A stretch of 64,000 nucleotides of DNA from Prinsepia uniflora (GCA_032719365.1 CM064868.1:70777538-70841537); one strand, 5' to 3'; positions 1 to 12,742 are shown, counted from the first letter of the stretch. A program made the numbers and translations. Notes: generated from the letters alone by a model not told the origin.

Positions 1-2699
1 ATTAAAACATAACAAACTTGTGTTTCATATTAATTATTGGATAAAAATCCAACCTCACTCCATTCTTGATGTAAAAGCAGCCACACACTTATAATATAAA
101 GTCTCTGACCGAAAATATACAGCTCGTGATTATTTAAGTATTATGATTAGTTGATTAAACAAATTTTTATGATTAAGAATTAATTAGTAGTAAGGTTAGC
201 ACTACTTTGCTTAAGTACATATAAATAATTGATAATTGTGTTGGTTCAAATTTTATATATACGCGTAAACAATTGATAACTGTGTTGGCCGGTTCAGATT
301 TTACATGCATATGATCAGATCACTCCGTTATTTAATTATGACATAGGAGCAATATGGCTTCATTTTGAAAAGCTACAAAAATATTTTCCTTACTACCTTA
401 TAGCTAGCTAGAATTTCTAGAAAAATGTACAAGTTAAAAAATTTATTGATATTTTCAAATTGATTGGAAGAGAAAGAATATTAACAAAGCCTGGGTGTTA
501 TAGTTTTTTTTTTTTTTTAGGCTTTCACCCATTGCGGAAAATTGTCCAATGTTGCCTTCTATAGGAGTCAGGGCCGTATTTGTCAAAGTTGGATATTTCT
601 AATACACTTTGGTATATGTCTGATCTTCATTCTTTAATGAAACTAAATAAATTCTATGGACGCAATAGTCAATTCTATACTTACAAATGACATTTCAAAT
701 AGAATGATAATCACAAATACGACCGACATAAGCGAACCTAAGAAGCTCCACATTAATCAACATTCACTAAACCACCACCTAGTGTTTGAGTGATAGATAG
801 CTTTTGAGAAAGCTTAAACCTTGGACTTGCTTAAAATGCGCACAAAAATTAAAGTTTGGTGGAGGCATGATCTAAAAATCTCATTGCCATCCAAGTATGA
901 TTTAAGTGGACAATTTTCATATGTGACAGGTGATTAGGTTGCAATTGCATGATTAATTAATTCATAATCACAACGTGGTGGGGCCCTCGGATTTGATGAG
1001 ACATTAGGGTACTGTTAATTACTTTTCTTGTGTCCGTAGACAAATTTTAATTGGCCGATGATACTGTCGTTGTTGAGATAATCAATGAAAGTTGTTAATA
1101 TTTTAATATGAAACACGACAAATTTGCATGTCATTAGGTTCCATGAGGAGCACTTGCCCCTAAACAATTATTAAAAGATGCTAAGTGCTTATTAATCTTT
1201 TTGAAGCAGTCAAAGTTGGACAAACATTATATATATATATATATATATATATTAGTTTTTATTTCATTTTTACTTAGTTTTCACTACGTTATTTTAGAGG
1301 CTTGGAGCAGCATTTTGAATTTCAATTCTTGAGTATAACTATGAGCCAAAGTCTACATAAAAAAATACAGGTCAACATACATGCAACACATCAAACGTAT
1401 ATATAAAACGATAATTACGGTTTGCATTTCACACCATATTAAGCTCACTATTATTATTAGGAAAAAAAAATTCGGAAAAAATAGCGAATCAACCTATTGC
1501 ACAACTTTCTACGTACGTAATCTTGGTATAATTTCAAGAAAAATCAAACTCAAAATCTATGGAGCAACATACAAATATAAATTAGCCTTAGTTAATTACA
1601 CTAGCTAGGTATCCAAGAAATAGTCATTTACTTGTAATTTCCATGCACGAACCCAAGATTGAAAATAGATGTGGGCTCAATCTATAATTAAGAATAAAAA
1701 AGGGCTGATTGCCTGATTTATAACCAATTAGCTTAATAAAATAGTATTTACTAAAAATTCAGTAAAACAATCCTTTGATTTTTTTTCATATTTTTTTCAC
1801 ATTTGAGATGGGTTGTAGCCCACCCCAAAACTTTCTCGGTCCGTGCCTGATTTCCATGTTGATAGATGGTGGTTATCATCCAAATTTATAATGAATTAAC
1901 AAAAGCAAAGAATGTTGAATGTACGTAGGAGAGTAGTTATTGAATAGTATAACACGGATGTATTTCCTTTCCCATTCAAATAATTCAGATCTTACTTGAA
2001 TATTTATACCATTGTTTGAAATCATAACCCAAACTTCTTTTAATCGATGAATTATTTACTAACATAAGACTTAAAATGGAGAGATTTCGTTTAACATTTG
2101 ATCGAGAGATTTATATCAATATTAAAAGTAAATTGGAACAAGTATCTAATTTTGAATCTTTATTCTTTACCTCACCTCCTTCGTGCGTTAAAAAAACAAT
2201 TGATGCCAAGACGTATTCCTATTCATTTTGAATTAGTACTGAATGCTTTTGTAATAGTAAAAATAATGTTTGCAAATTGCAAATCTTATTCTAATTGAAT
2301 TATCCCTATTCTAATTGAATGTTAAATGGATATGGCTTTGGTCGTGAGTTAATGTTGGAAGTTAAGCCATATATGGGTCGGACATGGTTGGCCAATTGAA
2401 GCCAACCATTGGCCTATTTAATTATTATTTGCTTTGATACTAACATTTCCTTCCCATTTTTTTTTTTTCGAAAACATTTCCTTCCCATTTGATGAAGCAT
2501 GAAAGCTTGCACAAAATTAATTGTCAATATCAACAGAACCGTCCTTAGATATTGGTACACGTTATATATTTTGGTTGGACTTAAAACAAACTTCCTCATT
2601 CTCCCATAATGAAATTTTCGCAGGCATTCAAATCTTATGTCATAATTAACCATTCGTCTTATAAACGAGAGTTTATAATAAAACAGCCACAAATTGAAC
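1..2699. other. AT-rich intergenic DNA without recognisable gene
   Basis: No open frame here resembles a known protein. The stretch is AT-rich plant intergenic DNA with homopolymer runs and a (TA)n microsatellite at about 1227-1253. A segment near 1790-1860 (ending in a 'gtagcccaccccaaaac' word) looks like a decayed dispersed repeat, but I could not define its ends. Confidence 0.6.
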
Positions 2700-3130
2700 C
2701 TAATTTTATAAAGGGATAATTATAAATAGGTCCAATTTGTTACTTCAACTTATAAGTATAATCTACTATAGTAAATAGAGACAGTAAAAAATAAATAAAA
2801 TTCTTTTGTTTTATTGTTTATCAAATTATATCATTCTCTTTAGCCCTTTATTTTTTAAACAATTACATATATGTCATTACATGTTATATTTATGTACCTA
2901 CCAATATCTGATTATAGACTTAGATGTAAATTAAATAATATTACATACTTAACTCTCTCGTATAAATAAGATACATATATATATTCTAATTGTATCATAA
3001 TAGGTATACCTCTCCCAAAAGAAAATAAAATAAACAAATTCTTATTAATTTACCTACGAAAAAAATAAGATAACTAATGTACCAGTAACTCTTTGACTCT
3101 TCAAAAGTATCAGATGTTATCTGTTAACTC
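2700..3130 (+). repeat. Dispersed AT-rich repeat, copy 1 of a direct pair
   Basis: This segment and 4205-4565 follow the same order of words: a 'tataagt(ta)' start, a stretch around 'ccctttattttttaa', a 'ataggtatacctctc'-type word, and an end in 'agatgttatctg' or 'agataatatctg'. I infer two diverged copies of one non-coding repeat of about 0.4 kb in direct orientation. Family and termini are unknown. Confidence 0.4.
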
Positions 3131-3636
3131 TTTGCCAAAAATCTAATTAAATAGACTAAAGCACCCTTAAATTTAAACGCCAAATAATCCTAATTAAAAA
3201 CTAAAACCATATTAGATAGAAATTGAAACCATTTGGTCTGCATTTTGATTATATATATCAACACTTCGGCTATCCTTTATCTTCCTCCTTTGTTTGATGT
3301 ATCTGCAGGTCCATAGAAACTATTTGTTTATTGTCTTGTAGCCTTTGTCGGTGTCCTTGGCTTTCTCTATGGCACCTTTTTTGGGGTTTTGCTCTTTTTT
3401 ATTTATTGGAATTAAACAGAAATATATATATATAATTCATGAAATTCGATCCATTGGAATAGTATTCGTTCAATAACATAAAATAATTGGATTTTTTTTA
3501 AACAACCATCCTGAAGGAGGGACACAAAAATAGACAATTTTTTTTTTGTTCTTTGGAATTAAAGAAAAATAGAATGTAAAAATCTCGAGGGGTTATACGT
3601 AATATGTATGTATGTATTTGTGTTGTTGCAGAAATA

Positions 3637-4000
3637 AACATGGAGAGGGTTGTGAGTTGGGGAGCGGAAGAAGGATATATGATGTGGACAGGAATGATAC
3701 GAGGGGATTTGCTCAAATCTCACATCGCATCCAAGAATAGATGGGATTGGATGACCAAAATCCAAGGTAGGTTTTCGTCCTTTTGGGCAACCCCTTTCTT
3801 CCTCCTACGTATATCATTCATTTATTTATTTAATCTGTGTATTTGTCTATGTTTTCCTCGCTCTTCTTTTTTTGTGCGCTCTTTTCTTGTGGAAATGCAT
3901 AGCTTTTTTGGCGTCACTTTTATTGCAGCTTTTGGAACATGCAGGCCTCGTGCCCGAAATTCGTGGGGGGGAGCACTTACCAAATTCATGGACTTATGAT
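3637..4000 (+). other. Candidate exon pair of an unrecognised gene
   Basis: An acceptor-like 'tgttgcag' at about 3623-3630 precedes an open segment read from ATG 3640. It encodes ...MERVVSWGAEEGYMMW... and ends in a good donor (CAAG/GTAGGT) at about 3764. Downstream, acceptors at about 3930 ('attgcag') and 3944 ('catgcag') precede a second open segment; the latter acceptor keeps the frame and gives ...GLVPEIRGGEHLPNSW... The residue composition is more protein-like than the surrounding noise. I recognise no domain. It could be a gene fragment, a non-coding transcript or chance. Confidence 0.2.
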
Positions 4001-4204
4001 GTTCAATTTTTTAATTTATCATATATATATATATTTTATATATGTATTAATCAAAATTATTCTTTCATTAAATTATTGCTTCAAGAACATCTTCATACAA
4101 AATTAACAAGAATGAAAGTCACGTCGTTATTTATATAAAACAAATAAACGATATTGATGATACCTAAAATTATCGCAGTTATTGGTTCATGCAATTATAT
4201 ATAT

Positions 4205-4565
4205 GTATTTTTTTACAGTATAAATTATAAGTTAGTCCACTACAATAAATTAAAATAATAAAGAAGAAATCAATTGATTTTTTTATTGTTGGTCAAAATG
4301 CAGCGTTAGTTTTAGTCCCTTAATTTTTTAAAAGTTACAAAAGTGTCATTATTTATTATATAGTTTGATTTTTATTTTACGTATGAAATTTTTTATTATA
4401 TAATAAATGTATATTGTACACAATATACCTCTCTTAAATAGAATAGAAAAAGAAGCAGGTAATTAATAACTTACATACGAAGGGATAAAACAAAAAAACT
4501 TTATAAAATAAATAAAGTACTTGTGAGTCTCTAATTATTTAAAAGTAGAAGATAATATCTGAGAA
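4205..4565 (+). repeat. Dispersed AT-rich repeat, copy 2
   Basis: This is the second, diverged copy of the 2700-3130 repeat, sharing the same order of short words and the same 'agataatatctg'-like end. The two copies flank the candidate exon pair at 3637-4000. Confidence 0.4.
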
Positions 4566-5547
4566 GTATGGTGGATTAAAATGATTTTCATTTCTAAAAC
4601 AAATTTGAAAATATGAAATTTAGTTAGAATTATCTTATCAAATCCTTTTAAAAAATTTATATCTAAATTTTGAAAGTTACTTATCTATATCTGAAAAAAA
4701 GGTATATCGGTTTAGAAAATTGAAAAAAAATATAGTAAATTTTTTAATAATACAGTAAATTGACTATTCTATATGTTAAGGGTACTAATTTATATGTTAT
4801 AATTAAAAATTGGACTAATTTATAATTATTTATTAACAAAATGATAAAATATCCTCTAATTTAATTAATTTTTACATATAATTATTAGGAGTTGAACTGC
4901 TTCAATTATCGTATACATATAAATATATTTTCATAAATCAAAATGATGATGCGAGAATGTATTTCAAGGTTGGTGCGAGAATGTATCCCCAAGGGAGGTA
5001 CGATGAGATACATCCATTGATGGGATGTAAGTACCATTGGATTTTTAATGGATAATGCTTTTAACCCACTCTTAATGATGGAGGTACCTCATTATTCTAC
5101 TATTTTGATTAATTCAAAAATTCCTTATAAATGTGTCATAATTATAATCGTTCATTCTCTAATTCATCATTTAAAGATTACTTATGTAGACAAAAGATCA
5201 ATAAGATTAGTGGTTGTTTTATCATACATATATATCAAATAAATCAAATAAATCAAAAGCATTGGTGTTGATTAAGATCCTCATGTGAATGACTAAATAA
5301 TATCTAAGTTGGTTTTTTTTTAACATTAATGATCTTCAAATTATTATTCATGAGTTGAGCGATTCTAATTATATTACTATATGTACAAGACAATTCAATA
5401 AATCGAAAAAAGGAAACAAGAAGGTACTTATGGGGGGATGCGATCCTTTTGTTTTTTTGTTTTTTTATTTTGTTTATTTTTTCTTTTGATATATGTTTCT
5501 CATCACTTTCACTATATACTTCATTTCCTTTTTTTTCTTATATTCAT

Positions 5548-6815
5548 AATTGAAAATATCGGTTATATCGTCAACATTAGAAATTTCTTCATGCAATATT
5601 CAGAGATATATTAAAAAATATTGTCAAAATTGACTGATTTTGGTTAATATTCACCAACATTCGTGGCTAAACAACCAAAGCAGACCAAGTTGAGAGGACA
5701 AAAATAAACATAGTAGTAACCAAATTTATGAATTTTACGCCCAAAAATTAAATTTCATGAAATAATCATAAAATTGAGGGGAAAAAAAGAGAACATTTTC
5801 AAATATCCAGCGTGAAATTCATGAAAAATTGACAAGGAATTTGACTAAAAATGGAGATGAAAATTCGGAGCCTCCATTAAAAATGTTCTGCTTCACCTCT
5901 GTGAAGATCTGAGAAAATATCTGTTCTCTTATGGCTTCATCACTTCAACTCTCCACCTCTTCCAATTTGAGAAGAAGCCCCCTTGATATTTTTTCTCCCT
6001 TTTTCTTCCTTCACCCATGTTTCCTCTTCCTTTTCCCTTCTCCCCCTCCCCCCCCCCTCTATTTATTATCTCTCCTCTGCTGGATGATCTGTCTGGCCTC
6101 TCTTCAGGCCTTGCTCTGTTTGTAAGGACTGTGGTCCTGTTTCTTAATTTTTCTTCTTGGCCTTTGGCTTCCAGTTCACCCCCCCGGCGGGGGGCGGGGG
6201 GGGGGGGGGGGGGGGGGGGGGGGCGGCTGGGGGTTGGAGAAAAGGTTAGTGTGTGTGTTTTATTTTCTAACAAAAAATGAGTGTTTGATCGCCATCGTAA
6301 TATTTTTTTAAAGGTAATGTGTGCTTATTGTATGGTCAAATTAAGAATTTTTTGATAAATAATTATTCATAAAAGACTATTGTAAAAATATATTTGATAG
6401 TCACATAAAAAATATATGTAATGCTAAATAGATTTTTTTTTTAATTTGGAAGATATTATATATGTTTTAATTAAAATTAAATATACAATGTGTCTTTTTT
6501 TTGTTAATTTTATCAATAAAACGATTGGCTGTTTTATTTTATTAATCATCATCAAGTATATTAATGTATTGTATTCTATAATATATTATACACTAATCAT
6601 ATCCAAGTTATTTAATGATGATTATTAGGCTTATATAAGCATTATTAGAAGAAAAAACATTTCCTAGAGTCACATTTAAATTTCCAAGTTTTGAAGCATA
6701 TTTCCAACATTTTTGTTGATCATGAACGATATTGATATCAATATCAAAATATCAGTCGATATTTTTAGTAAATTTGACTGTCGATATCAATATTTTTCAT
6801 CAGTTTTAATATCTC
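5548..6815 (+). mobile_element. Possible relative of the 19083-20086 TIR element
   Basis: The right part (6675-6815) closely follows 19955-20082: 'aatttccaagttttgaag', then 'catttttgttgat', then an array of 'gatat' words. The left part (5548-5640) carries the matching 'attgaaaatatcgg...atatcgtcaa' words. The middle, including the G tract, does not match. I see no clear target duplication, so the extent is uncertain. Confidence 0.35.
6196..6223 (+). repeat. Poly(G) tract of 28 nt
   Basis: There are 28 uninterrupted G residues, preceded by short C and G runs (C7-GGCGG-GGGGC) from 6179. About 150 bp upstream is a C-rich stretch. The open frames drawn through this block are homopolymer translations and not genes. 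Confidence 0.9.
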
Positions 6816-8323
6816 AGTGTAGCAGTGAAAATTGAAATCAACACGGAATGCTTTTCAAACGGGTCCAAAATATGTTAATAGGTTTAGAAATTTTTTCTTG
6901 TGACAAACAAAAATTTGGAGATTTAATTTATAAGAAAATAACAAATTAATATGATAGAGAACAATGACGATATCGATCAAAATTAATAATCATTAGGCAT
7001 ATCTTTGTCATGTTGAAATTACAAGTAATTAATTAAGTACTAATGGGATTCTTTGATTCCATGAATCCACCATAATAAAACTAGTGCGCCACAAGTGAAT
7101 GGCATTGGCATATAAAACGGGTTACGATGTGACAGACAATTATATAATTTACATCGACAATATTATAACTTTATCCAACAAAATGACCCCCAAAAAAATA
7201 AAATTATAAAACCTTTATCCAATAAAAGATAAAATTCTGCTTTATCCAACATAGCAATTGATCAGAATACCGTAATATTTTCAGACAAAAAAAGAGAAAA
7301 GAGAATACCGTAATATTTGATTATTTCTCATAATTCAGTATGCAAAGCAAATGCCTCGGAACTTCAGAAGCAGATGCTCGTTGTTTGGAATAATCAATAT
7401 GAATATATAATTTCTTTCAAACCTGTTTTGTGATTAACATACTAGCTAGCCAAACTAATTAATTGGATTAATTACAAAAAAATCCATAGAGGTTTTTTGT
7501 GTTTTCACAAACATCCCATCAAGTTTTAGATATCGCACAAATATCTATTTAAATTCAAAAAATATTACACGAAAACTCATTCGTTAAGTAATTAACTAAT
7601 TATCAATCAAAAGCTGACATCAGCTTAGAAATTGACCAAATTGACATTCTACAAAAATATTTTTAGAATTAGAATGAAAATATATCCAAATAACTATAAG
7701 GACATTTTAGTATTTATATAACTTATATTACATTTAATTAATTTTTTCTTATTTTATATATTATATGTAATATTTTTGTAATCTAAGAAAATATTTATAT
7801 AAGAATCAAAATCTCGAGAAATATATATAAAAATATAAAAAAAAATTTAAGAAATATTTATGTAAATAACTTAATATAAATTCAATTATTTTATAGTAAG
7901 CTATGAGGGGGAGGGCCGAATTTTAAGAAGCGGAAAGCATTGACCGGAGTGTAGAGACCTTCAGCTGAGGTGACATATTAAAATTGTATATTGTCTATAT
8001 GATGTGCATGTGTTTTTTTTTTTGGTTATTAAATAATGTAACATATGAACAGTTGATATTAGGTGTTCTTTTCCTACTCGAAACTCGAAAGGTCACCAGT
8101 CTCCTGGAAGTCATTGTTTCCTTGGCCAAAAACAAGCTGCATGATTAGTAATAATAAAACAACCCGAACAAGGACTAATATATTTTTCTAATAAAAAGAA
8201 ACAACGACATATCTATTTAACGCTCGTTAAGGTGGAATTTAGGGTCATGATTTATGATCCAAAGTTTCGAATTTCAACTTTTACAGATCATTTAAAGTAT
8301 TCTCTATTATAACTTAATATAAA

Positions 8324-9025
8324 TTAGGGGTGGGCTTATTGTCCCAAAATACCGAAATCATCCCGTTCCATATCATACCAAATCGGAAAAAATCGAATAG
8401 TAAAATCGAAAGGATGATCGGTACCGTACCGATACCATACCGGTTTAAATCGGTACGGGATCGGTTTCGATGTTATGGAATACCGTCTCATACCAAAACT
8501 AAACCGGTTTAATTTTTTTAATTAATTAAAAATTAAATTAAATTAAACCATAAAAAACCCCTAATAATCTAATAGCTAATAATTGATTTAATTGTATATT
8601 AATTTAGTTGATAGATTTAGTTGTATATTAATTTAGTTTATAGATTTAATTTTATTTTAAGAGTTTTTTAGTTGATGGATTTAATTGTTTGTTAGGATTT
8701 TTTAGTTAATGTTGTTAATTTTAGTTGATGTATTGAAATTGATTGAGTTATGAATTTTCTATACATTTTGAACAATATTTGTTACCCAACAAGAGTCCTA
8801 ATTTCTGAATTTTACCAAAATATTGTTTTTAGATATTGAATCAAGTAATAAATAAATGAAATTATGAACTTGGCTTCAAAACCGAAACCGTACTGAATAT
8901 AATTGGTATGGTACAGTATCAATTTTATATTTAGAAATATCATACCGTACCGAACCGGTTAAAATTATTTGGTACGGTTCCTGTATCACCTCCATACCGA
9001 ACCATACCGAACCATGCCCAGGGCT
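8324..9025. mobile_element. Non-autonomous hAT-like element, 702 bp
   Basis: The element is flanked by a perfect 8-bp direct repeat AATATAAA at 8316-8323 and 9026-9033. Its ends are imperfect inverted repeats (left TTAGGGGTGGGC; right, read inverted, AGCCCTGGGC). The subterminal regions are rich in repeated ACCGGT/TACCGAACC-type words in opposite orientations at each end. An 8-bp TSD with AGGGGTGGGC-like ends is typical of plant hAT elements. There is no transposase frame. Confidence 0.75.
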
Positions 9026-9263
9026 AATATAAACTGTAGCTTCCGTTTTCTTTCCTTCTCTAATCTTAAAGAAAAAAAAAAAATTAAAGATCATCTTCTT
9101 CGCTCCTCGATCACCTCAACCGTTTTTTTTAGTTTAGTAATAAGAGTCTATTTCTGGTGATTGTATGATATAGTCATCCTCATATTTAGTTCCACTCGTA
9201 TTATTTTGCTATTTTTATAATACATCCTCTTATCCAAAATCTTTTTTTAAATTTTCTTATTTT

Positions 9264-9790
9264 TGTAAGAAGTTGAGCTTCCACCCCAAAACCAATTAGT
9301 GATGGGGGGAGTACCCAAAATCTTATCAGGCAGAAATTGTAGTTGTGTTTTTCCGATGTTAGATATTTTCCTCACATCTCAACACGCCCCCTCACGTGTG
9401 ATGGATTTTTCAGCCTATCACGTGACGATTTGATGGGTTCGTGTGACACGTGTGGCGGTTAAACCTTCACGTGGGATAACCCCGCTCTGATACCATGTAA
9501 GAAGTTGAGGTTCCACCCCAAAACTTTTTCGATGTGGGACATTTTCCTCACATTTCAACACTCCCCCTCACGTGTGGCGGATTTTTCAGCCTATCACGTG
9601 ACGATTTGGTGGGTCCGTGTGACACGTGTGGCGGTTAAGTTTTCACGTGGAATAAGGCCGCTCTGATACCATGTAAGAAATTGAGGTTCCACTCCAAAAC
9701 CAATTGGCACAAATTGTAGCCCAAGATCTTATAAGGCACAAATTGTAGTTGTGCTTTTCCGATATGAGACATTTTTCTCACATCTCAACA
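9264..9790 (-). mobile_element. TRIM retrotransposon with three LTRs and two internal domains
   Basis: On the minus strand the order is LTR (9672-9790, 119 bp), PBS plus 111-bp internal domain (9561-9671), an internally deleted LTR (9496-9560, 65 bp), a second PBS plus 111-bp internal domain (9385-9495), and an LTR (9264-9384, 121 bp). Each LTR reads TG...CA on the + strand. The complement of the initiator-Met PBS (gctctgatacca) sits at 9484-9495 and 9660-9671. Purine tracts of GAGGGGG type precede the downstream LTRs. Flanks are ATTTT and CTTTT, a possible 4/5 target duplication. There is no coding capacity. Confidence 0.85.
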
Positions 9791-9829
9791 CTTTTCCCTA
9801 AATTTTGTTCTACCTTACTGTCGGAGAAG

Positions 9830-10335
9830 TTTATCATAATATCTCTCATTGACTTTGATCACGGTAGTTAGATTGAGACTTTTTATCTTTTATTTGTTTT
9901 TTTTTTTGCATAATTTGATCGTTAGAGATTAAGCCTTTCTCAATCCGCCATGCTCTAGAGGCTCTTCAAGAACAGATGTTTGCATATAAAATCCAAACCT
10001 AATGATAGCATATACATTTACTTAAAGATTTTTCATATTTGATGTATTTCCTCAGATCAACCCTAATCTAAGAGGCATTGACTATTTCTTTTAATAGACG
10101 TAGTTTGTTTATAGTTATAGGTGCTATTATGGTTTTAATTGTTTTGGACTTTGTAGGTTTGATTTGTAATTTTGTATGGTTTTAATTATATAAGTTGGTT
10201 AGCTGTCAATGTGACTTTGTCTGTGTGAGCATTATCATATTGGCTTGTAGGTCTTATTATTGTAGCTTAATTTTGATAGTATGATTGTACCATTTCTGTA
10301 TGATATATAATAATAAATTCTTGATTAAAAAAAAC
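9830..10335 (+). mobile_element. Possible LINE 3' end with A-rich tail
   Basis: The non-coding stretch ends in 'aataataaattcttgattaaaaaaaa' style sequence, typical of plant L1-type 3' ends. No reverse-transcriptase frame is left, so this rests only on the tail. Confidence 0.3.
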
Positions 10336-10558
10336 ATTTCTCATTATATATATAAGGAAATGGGTACTTTTCTTAGGTCCCCATTTTTGTAAGATGCTTT
10401 CTTTAATTGAGGAGAGGAAATGGGGAGGAGATAATGCTACGTCGAATCGGTTATTGATAATTTCATCTTTATTTTAATTTAATTAATGAGACATGCCATA
10501 TTTTGTAACTATAAGTTCAAGCATTAAATTGATTATACAATCAATTCAATTTAAAAAA

Positions 10559-11170
10559 AGACAAATTACATTTTACTACTCTATAGTTCATACCAGATAA
10601 CAAAATTATACATGTATTTTAAAATGTGTCACTTTACTACGTAGCATGTAGTTTACACTTGTATTTTAACATGTTTCACTTTAGTACTCTATACTTTCAA
10701 AAAATTCCTCTTCAATTTTGTGCTAATAAGGAGTGTATGGATCTCACGTATTAGCTATTTTTTTTAATTCAATTGAAGCTTGCAATCGTCAATTTACTAC
10801 AAATAATTGCATTTTAAAATAATAGTCACTAACCAATTAAAATATTCTCCAAAGTCTCTCACTCTGACATTTTTAGATGCATTAAAAAAACTCAAATCCG
10901 TCTACTTTAGCATTAAATAAATTAAAAATAGTTAATTAGTGGGATCCATACATTCCACATCAACATTTAATTAAAGAGAACGAAAAACGTGACAGAAGGT
11001 ACATGGTGCAACGTTTTTAAAAATATAGGGCATTAAAGTGAAACATTTTAAAGTATATGTGTAATTCTCTTATCTGGTATAAATTACACAGTATTAAAGT
11101 GAAATATTTTAAAGTATATGTGTATCCTGTTATGTGCTATAAATTACAGGGTATTAAAATTAATTTGCAC
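10559..11170. mobile_element. Mutator-like MITE, 612 bp with long inverted repeats
   Basis: A perfect 9-bp direct repeat TTTAAAAAA lies at 10550-10558 and 11171-11179. Between them, the first ~150 bp and the inverted last ~150 bp correspond. Both arms carry 'aaattac/aaatta...ttta.tac' words, a 'accagata' or 'agcacata' word and 'actttaaaata.ttcacttta', and the right arm is partly tandemly repeated. A 9-bp TSD and long TIRs fit Mutator-type MITEs. The TSD is low-complexity, which lowers the certainty. Confidence 0.65.
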
Positions 11171-11269
11171 TTTAAAAAATTACACTAAGTGTTGTAATGG
11201 TCTTAATCCAAATAAACAATGTACTGTTATTAGAAAGGTACAAAATATTGTCCATGAAGATGAAGTCAT

Positions 11270-12024
11270 TTACTCTTTTTTTTTTTTTTTACTAAATGAC
11301 TCAACTTTATTAATTAAGACGAATAGAAACGTTTACATTCTTGGCTAAAATATCAAAAAGTCATTGGAACTCAAGGCCTTCCCACCTCAAACAGCGGTTA
11401 TACCGGTTACTAAAAACTGCAACTTGATGTGATGCATCATTGTGCTTACGAAAAGTGTACATGAGCTGAACAATCTCAAAGAAAAACTACAACCCTAGGA
11501 TATCATGAATTACACATTCTTGATGTGCTGCAACTTGATGAAGTCGTTTACTAAACATAGATCAAGTTGTATGTATATCTATTTTTTGATATATTGATAT
11601 TAGAAGAGGATATAGGTATGTACATTCAAGAGTGGAGCCTAATTAGAGCTCAACTGCTCTATTGGCTAGAGCTCAACTACTCTATTGGCTATAGCACAAT
11701 ATGCATATTGGATAAGGAAACAAAAGTTTGTTATTTTATTTGTGCAATTATAAAATGAAAATTAAATAGTCCAATCTTTTTTTTTTAAGTTTTAATTGGT
11801 GGGATGTAAAACTAATCTTTCTGTTTTCTTTGCATTTATATATTTGTTAATATTTATCTATAGTGTTTAGTATTAAATCTTACTTATATTATTATTCAAA
11901 AAACATCTATATAATAAACCATTGATATGGAAAAGAAAATATGTAATAGGCTATTGGAAATTTTCTTATAATAAACTTAACTTAAAAAATATTAGCCCAC
12001 TTCTTAAAAAATTCTTGGCTTCAA
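11270..12024. other. Intergenic DNA; possible minus-strand LINE tail at its left edge
   Basis: A T run at about 11275-11291 is followed by 'actaaatgactcaactttatt', which resembles the antisense of plant LINE 3' ends. Otherwise it is AT-rich intergenic DNA with no gene or defined repeat. Confidence 0.35.
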
Positions 12025-12676
12025 CATTGTAGATTAAGGTCCGGGGCACAGCTTTCAGTGCAGCTGGGCTTATGATCAGTGGAACTCAAAGGCGACAACC
12101 CAATTGTTGTCATGGCCCTTATGCCGAACAAAGACAACTTCTCGAACTTCAAGTCGTTCTCTCTTTTATTTGAAATTCTTTACCTTCTCTCTTCAAGTAT
12201 CAAATCAGCCCAAACCCTAGTCACACCCCCCCCCCCCCCCCTCTTTGGGGTCGGCAGCAGCCCATCCTCATATCCCTCTTCTCTCCTTTCCTTTATTTCT
12301 TCTGCTCCATCTTTTTTGTTCTTCTTACGCCCGCCTCCCCCTCTTTCCATCTCCGATTTTGATCTTTTGCGGTTGGGTGGTTAAGCGATGGTGGGAAATT
12401 TTTGGCCTGCTGTTGTGGCTCTCCTCGCCAGTCCGCTTTAGGATACGTGTTGTGTATTCCTATCAGTTTGGTTGAGGAGGTTGCCCCATTATGTTTTTGG
12501 GCTTTGCAACCGGTTTGCTTTATCTTCAGCATTGGTTGGTTGGTTGCTTTAGATTCCTAGTTCCATGGTGGTGTTGGTGGCTTCATTGCGCAGGAGGCGG
12601 GACTGATTTGCGACGGTGAGGTTGAGAGGAGCTTGCAGCTGCTGCGGCTTCGTCTTTGGAAACGACAGTGTTGCGG
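12025..12676 (+). mobile_element. LINE-like GC-richer segment, left part
   Basis: This is a C/T-rich then G/C-rich non-coding segment with a C16 tract at 12226-12241. It is interrupted at 12677 by solo LTR Z and continues with the same composition at 18841-19074. Its composition resembles the 5' untranslated region of plant L1-type LINEs, but no LINE coding region is attached, so the family call is an inference. Confidence 0.35.
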
Positions 12677-12742
12677 TGTCAGTATCCGTCCCAATCCCCC
12701 CGGGATTAACGACGGACGACCCTGATCCTGTCTGACACGAAG

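Larger units (their letters stand above)
4566..8315. other. Intergenic DNA, AT-rich, mostly featureless
   Basis: No credible gene is present. It holds poly(T)/poly(A) runs, a CT-rich then G-rich low-complexity block (5935-6240) and a possible second copy of the TIR element at 19083. At 7440-7860 there is a non-coding AT-rich stretch that I cannot classify. Confidence 0.6.

Noticed and set aside
5929..6280. Open frames on both strands over the C/G-rich block
   Set aside because: They are translations of homopolymer (poly-Pro/poly-Gly) and CT-rich sequence, without any conserved motif.
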